A stretch of 64,000 bases of DNA from Mycobacterium kansasii ATCC 12478 (GCF_000157895.3 NC_022663.1:3224001-3288000); one strand, 5' to 3'. Shown: positions 40,816 to 51,683, counted from the first letter of the stretch. Numbers and translations are program-made. Notes: a model not told the origin generated them from the letters alone.

Positions 40816-42287
40816 GGGCCCCCCTGCAGCGCAGCCTCGATCACGGCCCGTCCGATCGGTGCGGCCAGCGCGCCACCGGTCGCGGACAGACGATCGCCCC
40901 CGTTCTCCACAAACACCGCGATGGCAACCCTCGGCGCCTGTGCCGGCGCGAAGGCGATGTACCACGCATGGGGCGGAGTATGACGGGGGTCTGTGCCGTG
41001 CTCTGCGGTACCCGTCTTGGATGCGATCTGCACGCCGGGGATGGCCCCTTTCTGCTGTGTGACTTTCTCGGCGCCGACCATCAGCTCTGTTAGCTTAGCG
41101 GCGACCTGCGGCGACACCGCGCGCCGCTGCTGATATGGCGCAGTGGTGCTGATGTTGGCCAGGTCGGGCCCGCGGAGGTTGTCCACCAGGTAGGGCCGCA
41201 TGGTGATCCCGCCGTTGGCGATGGTCGCCGCGACCTCGGCGTTCTGCAGTGGGGTCAGGGCGACGTCCTTCTGCCCGATACTGGTCATACCCAATGCGGC
41301 GGTATCGGCGATCGGGCCGATGGTCGACTCGGCCACCTGCAGCGGTATCGGGTCCGGTGAAGTGTCCAGGCCGAACGCCTGCGCCGTGCTGCGCAGCGCG
41401 GCTGCGCCGGTAAGCATGCCCAACTGGACGAATGCGGTGTTGCACGACTTGGCGAATGCCACGCTCAGCGACACGGTCGGCTCGGCGCCGCACGTCGTGC
41501 CGCCGTAGTTCTCCAATGTCGCCGTGCTTCCGGGCAGCGGGATCTCGGCGGCGGCGGTCAGCTGCTCGGTGTCGGTGGCTCCGGCCTGTAGCGCGGCCGC
41601 GGTGGTGATCACTTTGAAGGTGGAACCCGGCGGGTACGTTTCGGCGATGGCGCGGTTGGTCAGCGGCGAGTCGGGGTTGTCGCGAAGCCGCTGCCAGGCT
41701 TGGGCCTGGACCTCGGGATCGTGCGACGCGAGCAGGTTGGGGTCATAGGACGGCGACGACACCAGCGCCAGGATCTTGCCGGTCGACGGCTCCAGCGCCA
41801 CCACCGCGCCTTTGCAGGGACCGCCGCAGCCCTGTTGCATCGCGTCCCAGCCGGCCTGTTGGACGCGGGGGTTGATAGTGGTGTCGACATTGCCGCCGCG
41901 CGGGTCGCGCCCGGTGAAGAAGTCGGCCAGTCGGCGGCCGAACAACCGCTCGTCCGACCCATTCAGCAGCGGGTCCTCGGCGCGTTCCAGACCGGTACTG
42001 GAATAACGCAGCGAGTAGAAGCCGGTGACCGGCGCGTACACCTCGGGGTTGGGATAGACCCGCAGGAAACGGAAGCGGCTGTCGGTGGCCACCGAGTAGG
42101 CCAGTAGTTGCCCGCCCGCGGTGATCTGGCCGCGCTGGCGCGAGTACTCGTCGAGCAGGACCCGCTGATTACGCGGATCGGCGCGCAACCCGTCGGCGGT
42201 GAAGACCTGCGTCATCGTGGCGTTGAGCAGCAGTAGCACGATCAACGCCATCACGGTCACCGAGATCCGGCGCAGAGAGGCGTTCAT
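40812..42287 (-). CDS. pbpA: Class B penicillin-binding protein PbpA
   Basis: A 491-residue transpeptidase. Membrane anchor at the N-terminus (ISVTVMALIVLLLLNATMTQ), a dimerisation domain, and the transpeptidase motifs PPGSTFKVIT (SxxK), AKSCNTAFVQLG (SxN) and ASKTGTAEHG (KTG). The ATG at 42287 is coupled to rodA by ATGA overlap; the longer frame upstream runs through the end of rodA in another frame. It is a septal synthase controlled by PknB and CrgA. Confidence 0.96.
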   Translation of the reverse strand: MNASLRRISVTVMALIVLLLLNATMTQVFTADGLRADPRNQRVLLDEYSRQRGQITAGGQLLAYSVATDSRFRFLRVYPNPEVYAPVTGFYSLRYSSTGLERAEDPLLNGSDERLFGRRLADFFTGRDPRGGNVDTTINPRVQQAGWDAMQQGCGGPCKGAVVALEPSTGKILALVSSPSYDPNLLASHDPEVQAQAWQRLRDNPDSPLTNRAIAETYPPGSTFKVITTAAALQAGATDTEQLTAAAEIPLPGSTATLENYGGTTCGAEPTVSLSVAFAKSCNTAFVQLGMLTGAAALRSTAQAFGLDTSPDPIPLQVAESTIGPIADTAALGMTSIGQKDVALTPLQNAEVAATIANGGITMRPYLVDNLRGPDLANISTTAPYQQRRAVSPQVAAKLTELMVGAEKVTQQKGAIPGVQIASKTGTAEHGTDPRHTPPHAWYIAFAPAQAPRVAIAVFVENGGDRLSATGGALAAPIGRAVIEAALQGGP

Positions 42288-43693
42288 ACCCGCTCGATCA
42301 CCTCGGTACCGGCCGCCGCGATCGGCGTCGTATTTCGGGCGCGGGTGCGCAGCGGACGTCGGGCCCCGTGTGAGATGCGCGCCAGTATGGCCAGCAGCAC
42401 ATAGTTGGCCAGCAGCGACGACCCACCGTAGGACATCCACGGTGTGGTCAGCCCGGTCAGCGGAATGAGCTTGGTGACGCCGCCGACCACGATGAACAGC
42501 TGGATGGCCAGCGTCGATGCCAGACCCGCGGCCAGCAGTTTGCCGAAGCTGTCGCGGGTGGCGATCGCGGTGCGCAGGCCACGGATGATGACGATTGTGT
42601 ACAGCATCAAAATGGCGGCCAGACCGACCAACCCGAGTTCCTCGCCGAAGGCGGCGATGATGAAGTCCGTCGATGCCGCGGGCACGGTATCGGGTTGACC
42701 GTTGCCCAGTCCGGTGCCGAAGATGCCGCCGGTGGCGAAGCTGAACAGCGATTGCACCATCTGGAAGCCGCTGCCCTCGGGGTCGGCGAACGGATCCCAC
42801 CAGGTCTGCACCCGGACCCGGACGTGGCTGAAGACGAAGTACGCCACGACGCTGCCCGCCGCGAACAGGGCCAGACCGATGACGACCCAGCTGAACTTCT
42901 GGGTGGCCAGGTAGACGACCACCAGAAACGACGCATACAGCAGCAGCGACGTGCCGAGGTCCTTCTCGAAGACCATGACACCCACCGAGATCGCCCAGGC
43001 CGCCAACAGTGGCGCAAGGTCCCGCGGACGCGGCAGGTTCATGCCCATCAGGTGCTTACCGGCACTGGTGAACAGCCGGCGCTTGGCGACCAGCACCGCG
43101 GAAAAAAAGATCAGCAGCAAAATCTTGGAGAATTCGGCCGGCTGAATCGAGAAGCCGGGCAGGCGAATCCAGATTTTCGCGCCGCCCTGCTCGGACAAAC
43201 GTGCGGGGAGCAGTGCGGGTATTGCGAGCATGACCAGACCGGCGAACCCGCAGGTGTAGCCGTAGCGGGCGAGCTGGCGGTGATCCTTGAGAAAGGTCAC
43301 CACCAGCGCGAACGAAGTCACGCCGACAAGGGTCCACAGCATCTGCTGGTTCGCGCTGGGATGATTGTGGTGGCCGACTTCGTCGTCGACGAGGTCGAGG
43401 CGGTGGATCATCACCAGGCCCAGCCCGTTGAGCAGCGCCACCACCGGCAGCAGCAGGGGGTCGGTGAACGGGGCGGAGCGCCTGATAGCCAGGTGCGCGA
43501 AGCCGAACAGCGTCAGGAAGGCCAGCCCGTAGCTGGCCAAATCCCAATGGAGGCTGCGATCTTGGTTGGCTTCCACGATCAGCAGCGCGGCGACGGTGAT
43601 CACCGCGGCGAAGCACAACAGCACCAGTTCGGCGTTGCGCCGGGTCGGCAACGGGGGCGTCACCGTCACCGGCGCCTGCAGCGGTGCCGTCAT
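42284..43693 (-). CDS. rodA: SEDS-family peptidoglycan polymerase RodA
   Basis: A 469-residue polytopic membrane protein of the FtsW/RodA/SpoVE family, with some twelve helices. Conserved segments are FSIQPAEFSKILLLIFFSA, MVFEKDLGTSLLLYA (with the key Glu-Lys-Asp) and GLTTPWMSYGGSSLLANY. It pairs with PbpA. The ATG overlaps the pstP stop by four bases. Confidence 0.95.
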   Translation of the reverse strand: MTAPLQAPVTVTPPLPTRRNAELVLLCFAAVITVAALLIVEANQDRSLHWDLASYGLAFLTLFGFAHLAIRRSAPFTDPLLLPVVALLNGLGLVMIHRLDLVDDEVGHHNHPSANQQMLWTLVGVTSFALVVTFLKDHRQLARYGYTCGFAGLVMLAIPALLPARLSEQGGAKIWIRLPGFSIQPAEFSKILLLIFFSAVLVAKRRLFTSAGKHLMGMNLPRPRDLAPLLAAWAISVGVMVFEKDLGTSLLLYASFLVVVYLATQKFSWVVIGLALFAAGSVVAYFVFSHVRVRVQTWWDPFADPEGSGFQMVQSLFSFATGGIFGTGLGNGQPDTVPAASTDFIIAAFGEELGLVGLAAILMLYTIVIIRGLRTAIATRDSFGKLLAAGLASTLAIQLFIVVGGVTKLIPLTGLTTPWMSYGGSSLLANYVLLAILARISHGARRPLRTRARNTTPIAAAGTEVIERV

Positions 43694-45231
43694 GCCGCCG
43701 CCCGGCAGTCAATGCCTGGCTGCGGAGGAGGTGGCGGAAGTGCGGTCACGGGCGGCGATGTCGTTGACGGTGACGTGGGCGCTGTCGGCGAAGTGCTCGC
43801 GTGGTTGGGGCCGGCGCTTCCGGAAGTGGTGGGTGGGGCCCCGGCGGAGGAAGTGGTGGTTGGGGATGCTGGCGAGGATGTGACGCTCGGTTCGGGGGTG
43901 CCGCTGGCGGTGGTCGGGGTAAGTGGCCCGGGCGGCGACTCGGGCGGCGACGTCGCGCGCGGCGGCGGACACGGTGGCAGCAGGGAATTGGCGGCCAGTT
44001 CACGCAGCTGAGTGATGGCGCCGTCCAGGGAGCCGGTCGGAAGTCCGGCCTGCACTTGCGCGCGTTCGGACGGGCGCAGATCCTCCAATTTCATCAGGTG
44101 GCAGTCGAGGTGGTCCAGGGATTGGCCGTAGCTGATCTGGGACAGGTCATTGCGTGCGTTCAAACAACCCAGCAGGTACGGCTCGTGCAGGGGCATGCCC
44201 AACAGGGACCCTTGGATCCCGCGCATGATCGACACCGTGCCGTGGTATTCGGCGACGTAATAGTTGTTGCGGATGATCGCGCGACCGATGAACAGCGCCG
44301 CGACAACCAGGACCGCCGCCAGGACGGCGACAAGCATGATCCGCCTACGCGACCACCGATGCCGATGGAAAGTCTCGGCCGACGGCGGAACCCGCTTGAC
44401 GGCTTCTTTGCGGGGGGTTATCGCAGAGGCTCGTCCCGCGGCCGTGTTCGGCAGCGTCAGTTGGTCGTCGTCACCGGATACCGCTCCGGCCAGAATCGGC
44501 TGGGTCTGCCCGTACTCGTAGTCGACGACGTCGGCCACCACGACGGTCACGTTGTCCGGGCCGCCACCGCGCAGCGCGAGTTCGATAAGGCGGTAGGCGC
44601 TTTCGGCGACGTCGGGGATCTTCAGGGCCTCGTGGATGGTCTCGTCGCTCACCGGGTCGGACAGCCCGTCCGAGCACAGTAGGTAGCGGTCACCGGCCCG
44701 GACTTCGCGCATGGTCAGGGTGGGTTCGACCTCGTGACCGGTCAACGCCCGCATGATCAGGGATCGCTGGGGGTGGCTGTGTGCCTCTTCCGCGGTGATC
44801 CGGCCCTCGTCGACCAGGGTTTGGACGAACGTGTCGTCCTTGGTGATCTGGGTCAGCTCACCGTCGCGCAACAGATAGCCGCGGGAGTCACCGATGTGCA
44901 CCAGACCGAGCCGGTTGCCGTCGAAGAGGATCGCGGTGAGGGTGGTCCCCATGCCCTCGAGGTCGGGCTCCATCTCGACCTGGGCGGCGATGGCCGAGTT
45001 GCCGGCGCGAACCGCGGCCTCGAGCTTGCCGAGCAGGTCACCACCGGGCTCGTCGTCGTCGAGATGGGCCAGCGCGGCGATGACCAGTTGGGATGCCACT
45101 TCGCCGGCGGCGTGACCCCCCATGCCGTCGGCCAGCGCCAGCAGCCGCGCGCCGGCGTAGACGGAGTCTTCGTTGTTGGCGCGTACCAGGCCGCGATCGC
45201 TGCGGGCCGCATATCGCAGGACCAGGGTCAC
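43690..45231 (-). CDS. pstP: PP2C-family serine/threonine phosphatase PstP
   Basis: A 513-residue phosphatase that counteracts PknA/PknB. Residues 1-235 are the PPM domain with RANNEDSVY, LALADGMGGHAAGE (metal-binding Asp and Gly) and GGPDNVTVVVADV. A juxtamembrane stretch, one transmembrane helix (IMLVAVLAAVLVVAALFIGR) and an extracellular domain ending in a long Pro/Thr/Ser-rich tail follow. The GTG start at 45231 lies after a 121-base gap from fhaB that contains GC-rich repeats. Confidence 0.96.
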   Translation of the reverse strand: MTLVLRYAARSDRGLVRANNEDSVYAGARLLALADGMGGHAAGEVASQLVIAALAHLDDDEPGGDLLGKLEAAVRAGNSAIAAQVEMEPDLEGMGTTLTAILFDGNRLGLVHIGDSRGYLLRDGELTQITKDDTFVQTLVDEGRITAEEAHSHPQRSLIMRALTGHEVEPTLTMREVRAGDRYLLCSDGLSDPVSDETIHEALKIPDVAESAYRLIELALRGGGPDNVTVVVADVVDYEYGQTQPILAGAVSGDDDQLTLPNTAAGRASAITPRKEAVKRVPPSAETFHRHRWSRRRIMLVAVLAAVLVVAALFIGRAIIRNNYYVAEYHGTVSIMRGIQGSLLGMPLHEPYLLGCLNARNDLSQISYGQSLDHLDCHLMKLEDLRPSERAQVQAGLPTGSLDGAITQLRELAANSLLPPCPPPRATSPPESPPGPLTPTTASGTPEPSVTSSPASPTTTSSAGAPPTTSGSAGPNHASTSPTAPTSPSTTSPPVTALPPPPPQPGIDCRAAA

Positions 45232-45239
45232 GAGCGCCG

Positions 45240-45340
45240 CTCTCCCCCGCCAGCAGGTGGGGGTGCCTCAGCCGGATGGGGGGGCGCCCCCACCTCATCG
45301 CTGCGTCCCCCGCAAGCGGGTGGTGCCCCCAGTGCATCGT
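45240..45340. repeat. GC-rich palindromic repeats between fhaB and pstP
   Basis: Three related C-run/G-run modules in a row: CCCCCGCCAGCAGGTGGGGG (from 45244), GGGGGGGCGCCCCCACC (from 45278) and CCCCCGCAAGCGGGTGGTGC (from 45307), the last running on into CCCCCA. Each can fold into a hairpin. They fill the gap between two co-transcribed genes and resemble short dispersed mycobacterial intergenic repeats. The RNA could influence pstP expression. Confidence 0.6.
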
Positions 45341-45352
45341 CGCCGGCGCGGG

Positions 45353-45820
45353 TCACGGGCGCAACTCGATTGCCGTCTTGCCGATCCGAACCGGCACCCC
45401 AATCGGAACTCGTACCGCAGTCGTCACCTTTGCCCTGTCAAGGTAAGTGCCGTTGGTCGATCCTAAGTCCTCGACGTACCATTCCGATCCCCGCTGAGAG
45501 AGCCGTGCGTGCCGTGTCGAGGCGTAGTCGTCGGTCAACACCAGGGTGGAGTCGTCGGCGCGCCCGATCAACACCGGCTGTCCGCTCAACGTGATACGCG
45601 CGCCCGCCAGCGCGCCCTCGGTCACGACGAGGTAGCGGGCCGTCTGCCTGCGCTGGCGCGACGGTAGTAGCGTGCCGCGCAACGCCAGCCCGCGGCGCAC
45701 CATCACGGCGCCGGTGGGTGCGTAGATGTCGGTGCGCAGCACCCGCAGCACCGACCAGATGAACAGCCATAGCAGCATTAAGAAGCCGGCACGCGTCAGT
45801 TGCAGTACTAACCCCTGCAT
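45353..45820 (-). CDS. fhaB: FHA-domain membrane protein FhaB (FipA)
   Basis: A 155-residue protein with an N-terminal transmembrane helix (AGFLMLLWLFIWSVLRVLRT) and a C-terminal FHA domain (PVLIGRADDSTLVLTDDYAS, SRRHA-type TRHARL, DLGSTNGTYLD) that binds phosphothreonine. In M. tuberculosis FipA interacts with FtsZ and FtsQ after PknA phosphorylation. It is the second gene of the fhaA-fhaB-pstP-rodA-pbpA-pknA-pknB run. Confidence 0.94.
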   Translation of the reverse strand: MQGLVLQLTRAGFLMLLWLFIWSVLRVLRTDIYAPTGAVMVRRGLALRGTLLPSRQRRQTARYLVVTEGALAGARITLSGQPVLIGRADDSTLVLTDDYASTRHARLSQRGSEWYVEDLGSTNGTYLDRAKVTTAVRVPIGVPVRIGKTAIELRP

Positions 45821-45956
45821 CTGGCGTCCTTTCCGTCCTGGCGTCCGTCCTGGCGCTGCCAGCCCCGTGCCGGTGATGCCGAGAAGTTCAGCAAAGTCAC
45901 GATACTGGTCGGGCGGTCGGTGCGAGGTAAGCGAGGCAGCATTGTGCCCAGAGGGC

Positions 45957-47600
45957 TCAGTGAATGCGGACGATGATCTCGGAATGGCCCAAGCGGATCA
46001 CGTCGCCGTCGGCCAATTGCCACTCCTGTACCGGTGCGTTGTTGACGGTCGTGCCGTTGGTGGAGTTCAGGTCCGTCAGCAGCGCGACCTGCCCGTCCCA
46101 ACGGATCTCCAGGTGCCGGCGTGAGACGCCGGTGTCGGGCAACCGGAACTGGGCGTCCTGTCCGCGCCCGATGATGTTGGAGCCGTCGCGCAGCTGATAA
46201 GTACGGCCACTGCCATCGTCGAGCTGCAGGGTCACCGTATTTCCGGGTGATCCGTAGCCGCCTTGCCCATAGCCGCCGTAGCCGCCCGCCGGCTGGCCAT
46301 AGTCGGGAGCAGCCGACTGGCCGTAGTCGTAGTCGCGAGCCGGCTCGGCGTACCCGCCAGCCTGGGCGGGGTAGCCGCCGGGGGCCGGAGTTTCGGCGTA
46401 CTGGGTGTAGTCGCCTGATCCGTACTCCTGACGGCCGTATCCGCCGCCACCCTGTTGATAGCCCTGGTCGTAGCCGCCCTGCTCGTAGCCGGCGCCCTGG
46501 TCGGGATATGCCGGCCGCTGTGGTTCCGGCGGGGCCTGTGGCGGAGCGCCAGGACCACCGGGAGCGCCGTAACCACCGTCCTCCTGGCGCGCGGGTTCGC
46601 GGCCGTAGTCGCCGTAGCCCCCGTAACCGGGCTGGCCGCCGGGTGGTTGGCCGTAGCCGCCGCCGGGTGGTTGGCCATAGCCGCTCGGCGGTTGTCCGTA
46701 CCCGCCGGGTGGTTGGCCGTAGCCGCCGCCGGGTGGCTGGCCGTAGCCGCCGCCCTGGCGGTAACCCTGGTCGTAGCCGGGGCCGGAGTAGCCGGGCGGA
46801 CGCTGCTCGTACGACGAGGGGTAGCCGCCCTGATCCTGGTAGCCGCGTTGTTCGGGGTAGCCGCCCTGATCTGGGTAGCCCTGTTCGGGGTAGCCGCCTT
46901 GGTCTTGGTAGCCGCGTTGTTCGGGGTAGCCGCCGCCCTGGTCCGGCTGACGAGGTGGCGGCGGGTATCCGGGCTGGGGCGGGTAGCCGCCGCCTTCCGG
47001 CGGATATCCGCCGCGCGGGTCCGGCCCGCCAGGCGAGCCGCTGCGCGGCTCCTCTTGCGGACGGGCGTAGCGGTCGTCGTAGTACTCGTCGGGCCCCTGC
47101 CCCGGACCGCCGCGGTAGCTCGAATTGTCAGTCATCGGTGGTACTCCTGGTTCTGCGCCAAACGCGTGGTTCGATTGTGGCCGGGCGTAAGCGGTGACCG
47201 TCCGGCGGGGCTCGACGTCGGGGTTAACAGTCCCGCGGGCGCGGAACTGGCCGGTATGCAGGTTCGGCGATTGCTCGAACCGGACCACCACATCACCATA
47301 CGTTTGCCACCCCTGTTCTTGGATATAGTCCGCCAAGTACCGAGCAAATGCCTTCGACGTGAGATCCGGGTCTGCACCCAATTTCTCCGAGTCGTGCACA
47401 CTGAGGGTAATGATGTACTCGTTGGGCGCCAAAAGGCGATTTCCCTCGAGTGAGCGCACACCGTCCGCGGCTTCCCGTCGCAACAGGGCTTCTACCTCTT
47501 GCGGGACGATCGATCCCCCGAACATCCGGGCAAATGCATCCCCGACGGTTGACTCGAGTTTGCGCTCGATGCGCTGAACCAGGCCCTTCTGGCTACCCAT
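45957..47600 (-). CDS. fhaA: FHA-domain protein FhaA
   Basis: A 547-residue protein. The N-terminal DUF3662 domain (about residues 1-120, GLVQRIERKLESTVGDAFAR) is followed by a roughly 300-residue low-complexity linker made of Gly, Tyr, Pro and Gln, with units such as GGYPEQRGYQDQ and GGGYGQPPGG repeated. The C-terminal FHA domain (about 455-547) has NIIGRGQDAQFRLPDTGVSR and DLNSTNGTTVNN. It binds phosphorylated MviN and regulates lipid II flux. First gene of its operon. Confidence 0.95.
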   Translation of the reverse strand: MGSQKGLVQRIERKLESTVGDAFARMFGGSIVPQEVEALLRREAADGVRSLEGNRLLAPNEYIITLSVHDSEKLGADPDLTSKAFARYLADYIQEQGWQTYGDVVVRFEQSPNLHTGQFRARGTVNPDVEPRRTVTAYARPQSNHAFGAEPGVPPMTDNSSYRGGPGQGPDEYYDDRYARPQEEPRSGSPGGPDPRGGYPPEGGGYPPQPGYPPPPRQPDQGGGYPEQRGYQDQGGYPEQGYPDQGGYPEQRGYQDQGGYPSSYEQRPPGYSGPGYDQGYRQGGGYGQPPGGGYGQPPGGYGQPPSGYGQPPGGGYGQPPGGQPGYGGYGDYGREPARQEDGGYGAPGGPGAPPQAPPEPQRPAYPDQGAGYEQGGYDQGYQQGGGGYGRQEYGSGDYTQYAETPAPGGYPAQAGGYAEPARDYDYGQSAAPDYGQPAGGYGGYGQGGYGSPGNTVTLQLDDGSGRTYQLRDGSNIIGRGQDAQFRLPDTGVSRRHLEIRWDGQVALLTDLNSTNGTTVNNAPVQEWQLADGDVIRLGHSEIIVRIH

Positions 47601-47870
47601 TTTTCAGCGCTCGCCTCACTAGATTCTGGTCATCGTCGGCGCGAGGCAAACGACTCGCCCGCATCTCGTGGTCACAAAACATGCTATCGGGACACCGTGA
47701 CGCAGTGGCACCGTGAGAATCCTGAGAAAACATCGGGCAGGTAAGAGCCCGGTGCCAAGGACCGAGCGAGTCCCGCTCCGCCCGAGCCCACTGCCCCTCC
47801 ACGGGTTGTGACCTGCCGGCGGCGGTTGGGGCGTGCGGCTACTACAGTGGTATGGTCCTCCGGTTGTTTC

Positions 47871-47953
47871 GGGCGAGTGGCGGAATGGCAGACGCGCTGG
47901 CTTCAGGTGCCAGTGTCCTTCGGGACGTGGGGGTTCAAGTCCCCCTTCGCCCA
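47871..47953 (+). tRNA. leuT: tRNA-Leu (anticodon CAG)
   Basis: An 83-base class II tRNA. GGGCGAG pairs with TTCGCCC, the anticodon loop is TTCAGGT, a variable arm GTGTCCTTCGGGACG follows, and the T arm is GGGGGTTCAAGTCCCCC. It lies 270 bases downstream of the divergent fhaA start; that gap holds no credible gene. Confidence 0.96.
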
Positions 47954-48050
47954 CACTGTTGCGAGTGAACCGCGCCGGGGGTGTCGAATAGTGCACCCCG
48001 CCGCGGTTTATCCACCGTCTCCATGAGCTGGAGATCCTCGCCGAGAAGAG

Positions 48051-48323
48051 GTGCCGGTGAGTCATGGCCAAGTGCCCGGCGGGGTGGTGCATGGGCTGCC
48101 CGCCGACCTGCGTAACGCGTTGATCGCCAACGCCACGGCTCTGGCTGCGTGGAATGACATCACGCCGTTGGCGCGCAACGAGTTCATCTGTTGGGTCGAG
48201 GACGCCAAGCAACCGACGACCCGAGAGCGGCGCATCCGCCGGACCCAGGAGGAGCTGGAAGAAGGCAAGCGGCGTCCCTGCTGCTGGCCCGGGTGCCGGC
48301 ATCGCGAACGTACTGGCAGGTAA
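48051..48323 (+). CDS. YdeI/OmdA-family small protein
   Basis: A 90-residue protein matching the bacteriocin-protection/OmdA type domain: GLPADLRNALIANATALAAW, then LARNEFICWVEDAKQPTTRERRIRRT and EELEEGKRRPCCWPGC. The GTG at 48051 is used; GTG 48057 is close behind. The real cellular role is not known. It lies 98 bases after tRNA-Leu and begins an accessory block absent from the same position in M. tuberculosis. Confidence 0.8.
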   Translation: MPVSHGQVPGGVVHGLPADLRNALIANATALAAWNDITPLARNEFICWVEDAKQPTTRERRIRRTQEELEEGKRRPCCWPGCRHRERTGR

Positions 48324-48599
48324 CCGCCTTTTTCGGAACGCATTCCTGGTTGCGAGCCGCTCCCCGCGCCCGATCGCGGCATCGCCGCCTCAATTGCGGC
48401 TCGACGCCGCCGCTGTCTGGCACCGCCGCTAGCGGTGCGTCAGGACACGGCCGGCGGTCACGGCGACCGTCGCCTTGGCCCGAGTAGACGCAATGGCGAC
48501 ATCGATGGCCACCTTCGTCAACAGCGTCTACCGTCTATCCGTCTATGGCGAAAATGCGCGTCGGCCGTTTTAGCGACGACTATCGAAGGAGCCGCAGAG

Positions 48600-49901
<1,302 letters not shown>

Positions 49902-50141
49902 GCCGCGCCTGCGCTATCGGGGTCGGCGTGCTTTTCGCTGACTGCGACTCGCGGACCGATCGGTCGGTATCGGTTTAGCCGATCCGCTGGCGGGTTAATT
50001 GGCGTGAGGTAGCGAAAAACTCGCCCGCGGCCGTGCGCATGGTCCAGCACCCCGGATGGCCGAAGGGGCCGACGCGCCGGGGGGATAGCCGATGACCGGG
50101 TTCGCTGTGGCCAGGGCCGGGGTCCTGAGGCAGGCCAGGTC

Positions 50142-51683
50142 ATGACGGCGCCGGACTGGATGGCCTGGATGGCATTGCCACCCGAGGTGCATTCCGCGCA
50201 GTTGTCCAGTGGACCCGGCCCGGGTGCGTTCCTGGCCGCCGCGGGGGCCTACCAGGTGCTCAGCGCCGAGTACGGTTCGGCTGTCGGCGAACTCGCGGCC
50301 GTACTGAACGCGGTCCAGGGCGGTTCGTGGCAGGGTCCGACCGCCGAAGAGTACGTCGCTGCGCACGCCCCCTACCTGGTTTGGCTCGAGCAGGCCCGCG
50401 GCAAGAGCATTGCCGCAGGGCTACAGCACCAGCTCGCCGCCCAGGCCTACACGGCAGCGCTGGCGAGCATGCCGACCCTGGCGGAGCTGGCCGCCAACCA
50501 CGTTGTTCATGGTGTGCTGGTCGCGACCAATTTTTTCGGGATCAACACGATCCCGATCGCGCTCAACGAGGCGGATTACTTCCGCATGTGGGTTCAGGCC
50601 GCCACCACCATGAGCATCTATCAAGCGGTGTCGAACGTTGCCGCGGACTCCGTCCCGGCCACATCGCCCGCCCCGCCGCTACTCAAGGCGGATACCAGCG
50701 ACGCCGCCGACCCCGCGCAGTTGACGGCCCTGGCATCGGCCACCGACGCCGGCAACCAATTGAACCTCGCGGACCTGGTTTCGCAACTACTGCAGGCATA
50801 CATCAACTACGTCGAGCAACTCTATGCGCCGATCATCGATTTCTTGCAGGACCCGGTGGGCAACGGCATGCAGTTGATCACCGATTTCTTGACCAATCCG
50901 TCGCAGGCGTTGGTCGCGTGGGGGCCGTTCCTGTTCGCCGTTGCCTACCAGGCCTTCTCTTGGGTCGGGGCGTCACTCACCTATCCCCAACTGATACTCG
51001 ACCCGCTGCTGGGGACGATTCTGCGGGTAGTGATCGGCGTGGGTGAACAGCTCCTGGTTCAGGTTCCGGCGGCAGCCGCAGCGGGTGACCTCGCCGGCGG
51101 GGCCGGGGGGTCCGTGGCGCCAGCCGCGTACCCGGTGGCCTGGCCGGCGGTGGGTGTGGCTTCGAGCGTGACCGCTCCGGTCGCCGCGCCGGCTGCCTCG
51201 GCAGCGGCGAGTGCCGGCACTGCGCCCGCTGCACCGGCGGCTCCGGCGGCGGTGACTTATGCCGTGGGCGGCTTCGACCCTGACGAAGGTTTTCCTCCCG
51301 CGTTGACCCATAACAGCGGCGCCAAGGTGCCGTCGGTCGGTGTGCCCGCCCCGGCCGCGGCGGTCTCGGCGCGCGAACAACGGCGTGCTCGTCGCCGACG
51401 TAAGACGACGGAGCCGCAGCGTCAGTACGCCGACGAATTCATGGATATGGACGGCGACGCCGGGAACGACCTCCGCGAAGATCTCCCTGAAGACGTTGAA
51501 GACCTGCGCGCCGCCGCATCCAGCCGCGGTGCGGGCGCGATCGGCTTCGGCGGCACCGCCGCCAAGGGCAACGCCGATGCGGCCGGATTGGTCACGCTGC
51601 CCGCCCACAGCTTCGACGACGGTCCGGCCAGCCCGATGCTGCCGGCCACGTGGGACGCCGACGGCTCGCAGGCGCGGACTTAG
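50142..51683 (+). CDS. Stand-alone PPE protein, PPW subgroup (PPE4-like)
   Basis: A 513-residue PPE protein without a PE gene beside it. The PPE domain (residues 1-180) reads WMAWMALPPEVHSAQLSSGP, GSWQGPTAEEYVAAHAPY and NFFGINTIPIALNEADYFRM. An Ala-rich region, a basic stretch (REQRRARRRRKTTEPQRQY), an acidic stretch (DEFMDMDGDAGNDLREDLPE) and the GFGGT and PMLPATW signatures of the PPW group follow. Overall layout and length resemble PPE4 of the ESX-3 locus. It converges with the GNAT gene, and the stops overlap. Confidence 0.88.
   Translation: MTAPDWMAWMALPPEVHSAQLSSGPGPGAFLAAAGAYQVLSAEYGSAVGELAAVLNAVQGGSWQGPTAEEYVAAHAPYLVWLEQARGKSIAAGLQHQLAAQAYTAALASMPTLAELAANHVVHGVLVATNFFGINTIPIALNEADYFRMWVQAATTMSIYQAVSNVAADSVPATSPAPPLLKADTSDAADPAQLTALASATDAGNQLNLADLVSQLLQAYINYVEQLYAPIIDFLQDPVGNGMQLITDFLTNPSQALVAWGPFLFAVAYQAFSWVGASLTYPQLILDPLLGTILRVVIGVGEQLLVQVPAAAAAGDLAGGAGGSVAPAAYPVAWPAVGVASSVTAPVAAPAASAAASAGTAPAAPAAPAAVTYAVGGFDPDEGFPPALTHNSGAKVPSVGVPAPAAAVSAREQRRARRRRKTTEPQRQYADEFMDMDGDAGNDLREDLPEDVEDLRAAASSRGAGAIGFGGTAAKGNADAAGLVTLPAHSFDDGPASPMLPATWDADGSQART

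Noticed and set aside
47619..48302. A 227-residue minus-strand open frame across tRNA-Leu
   Set aside because: Its middle (EGGLEPPRPEGHWHLKPARL) is the translation of the tRNA antisense strand, a common false annotation, and no domain is present.
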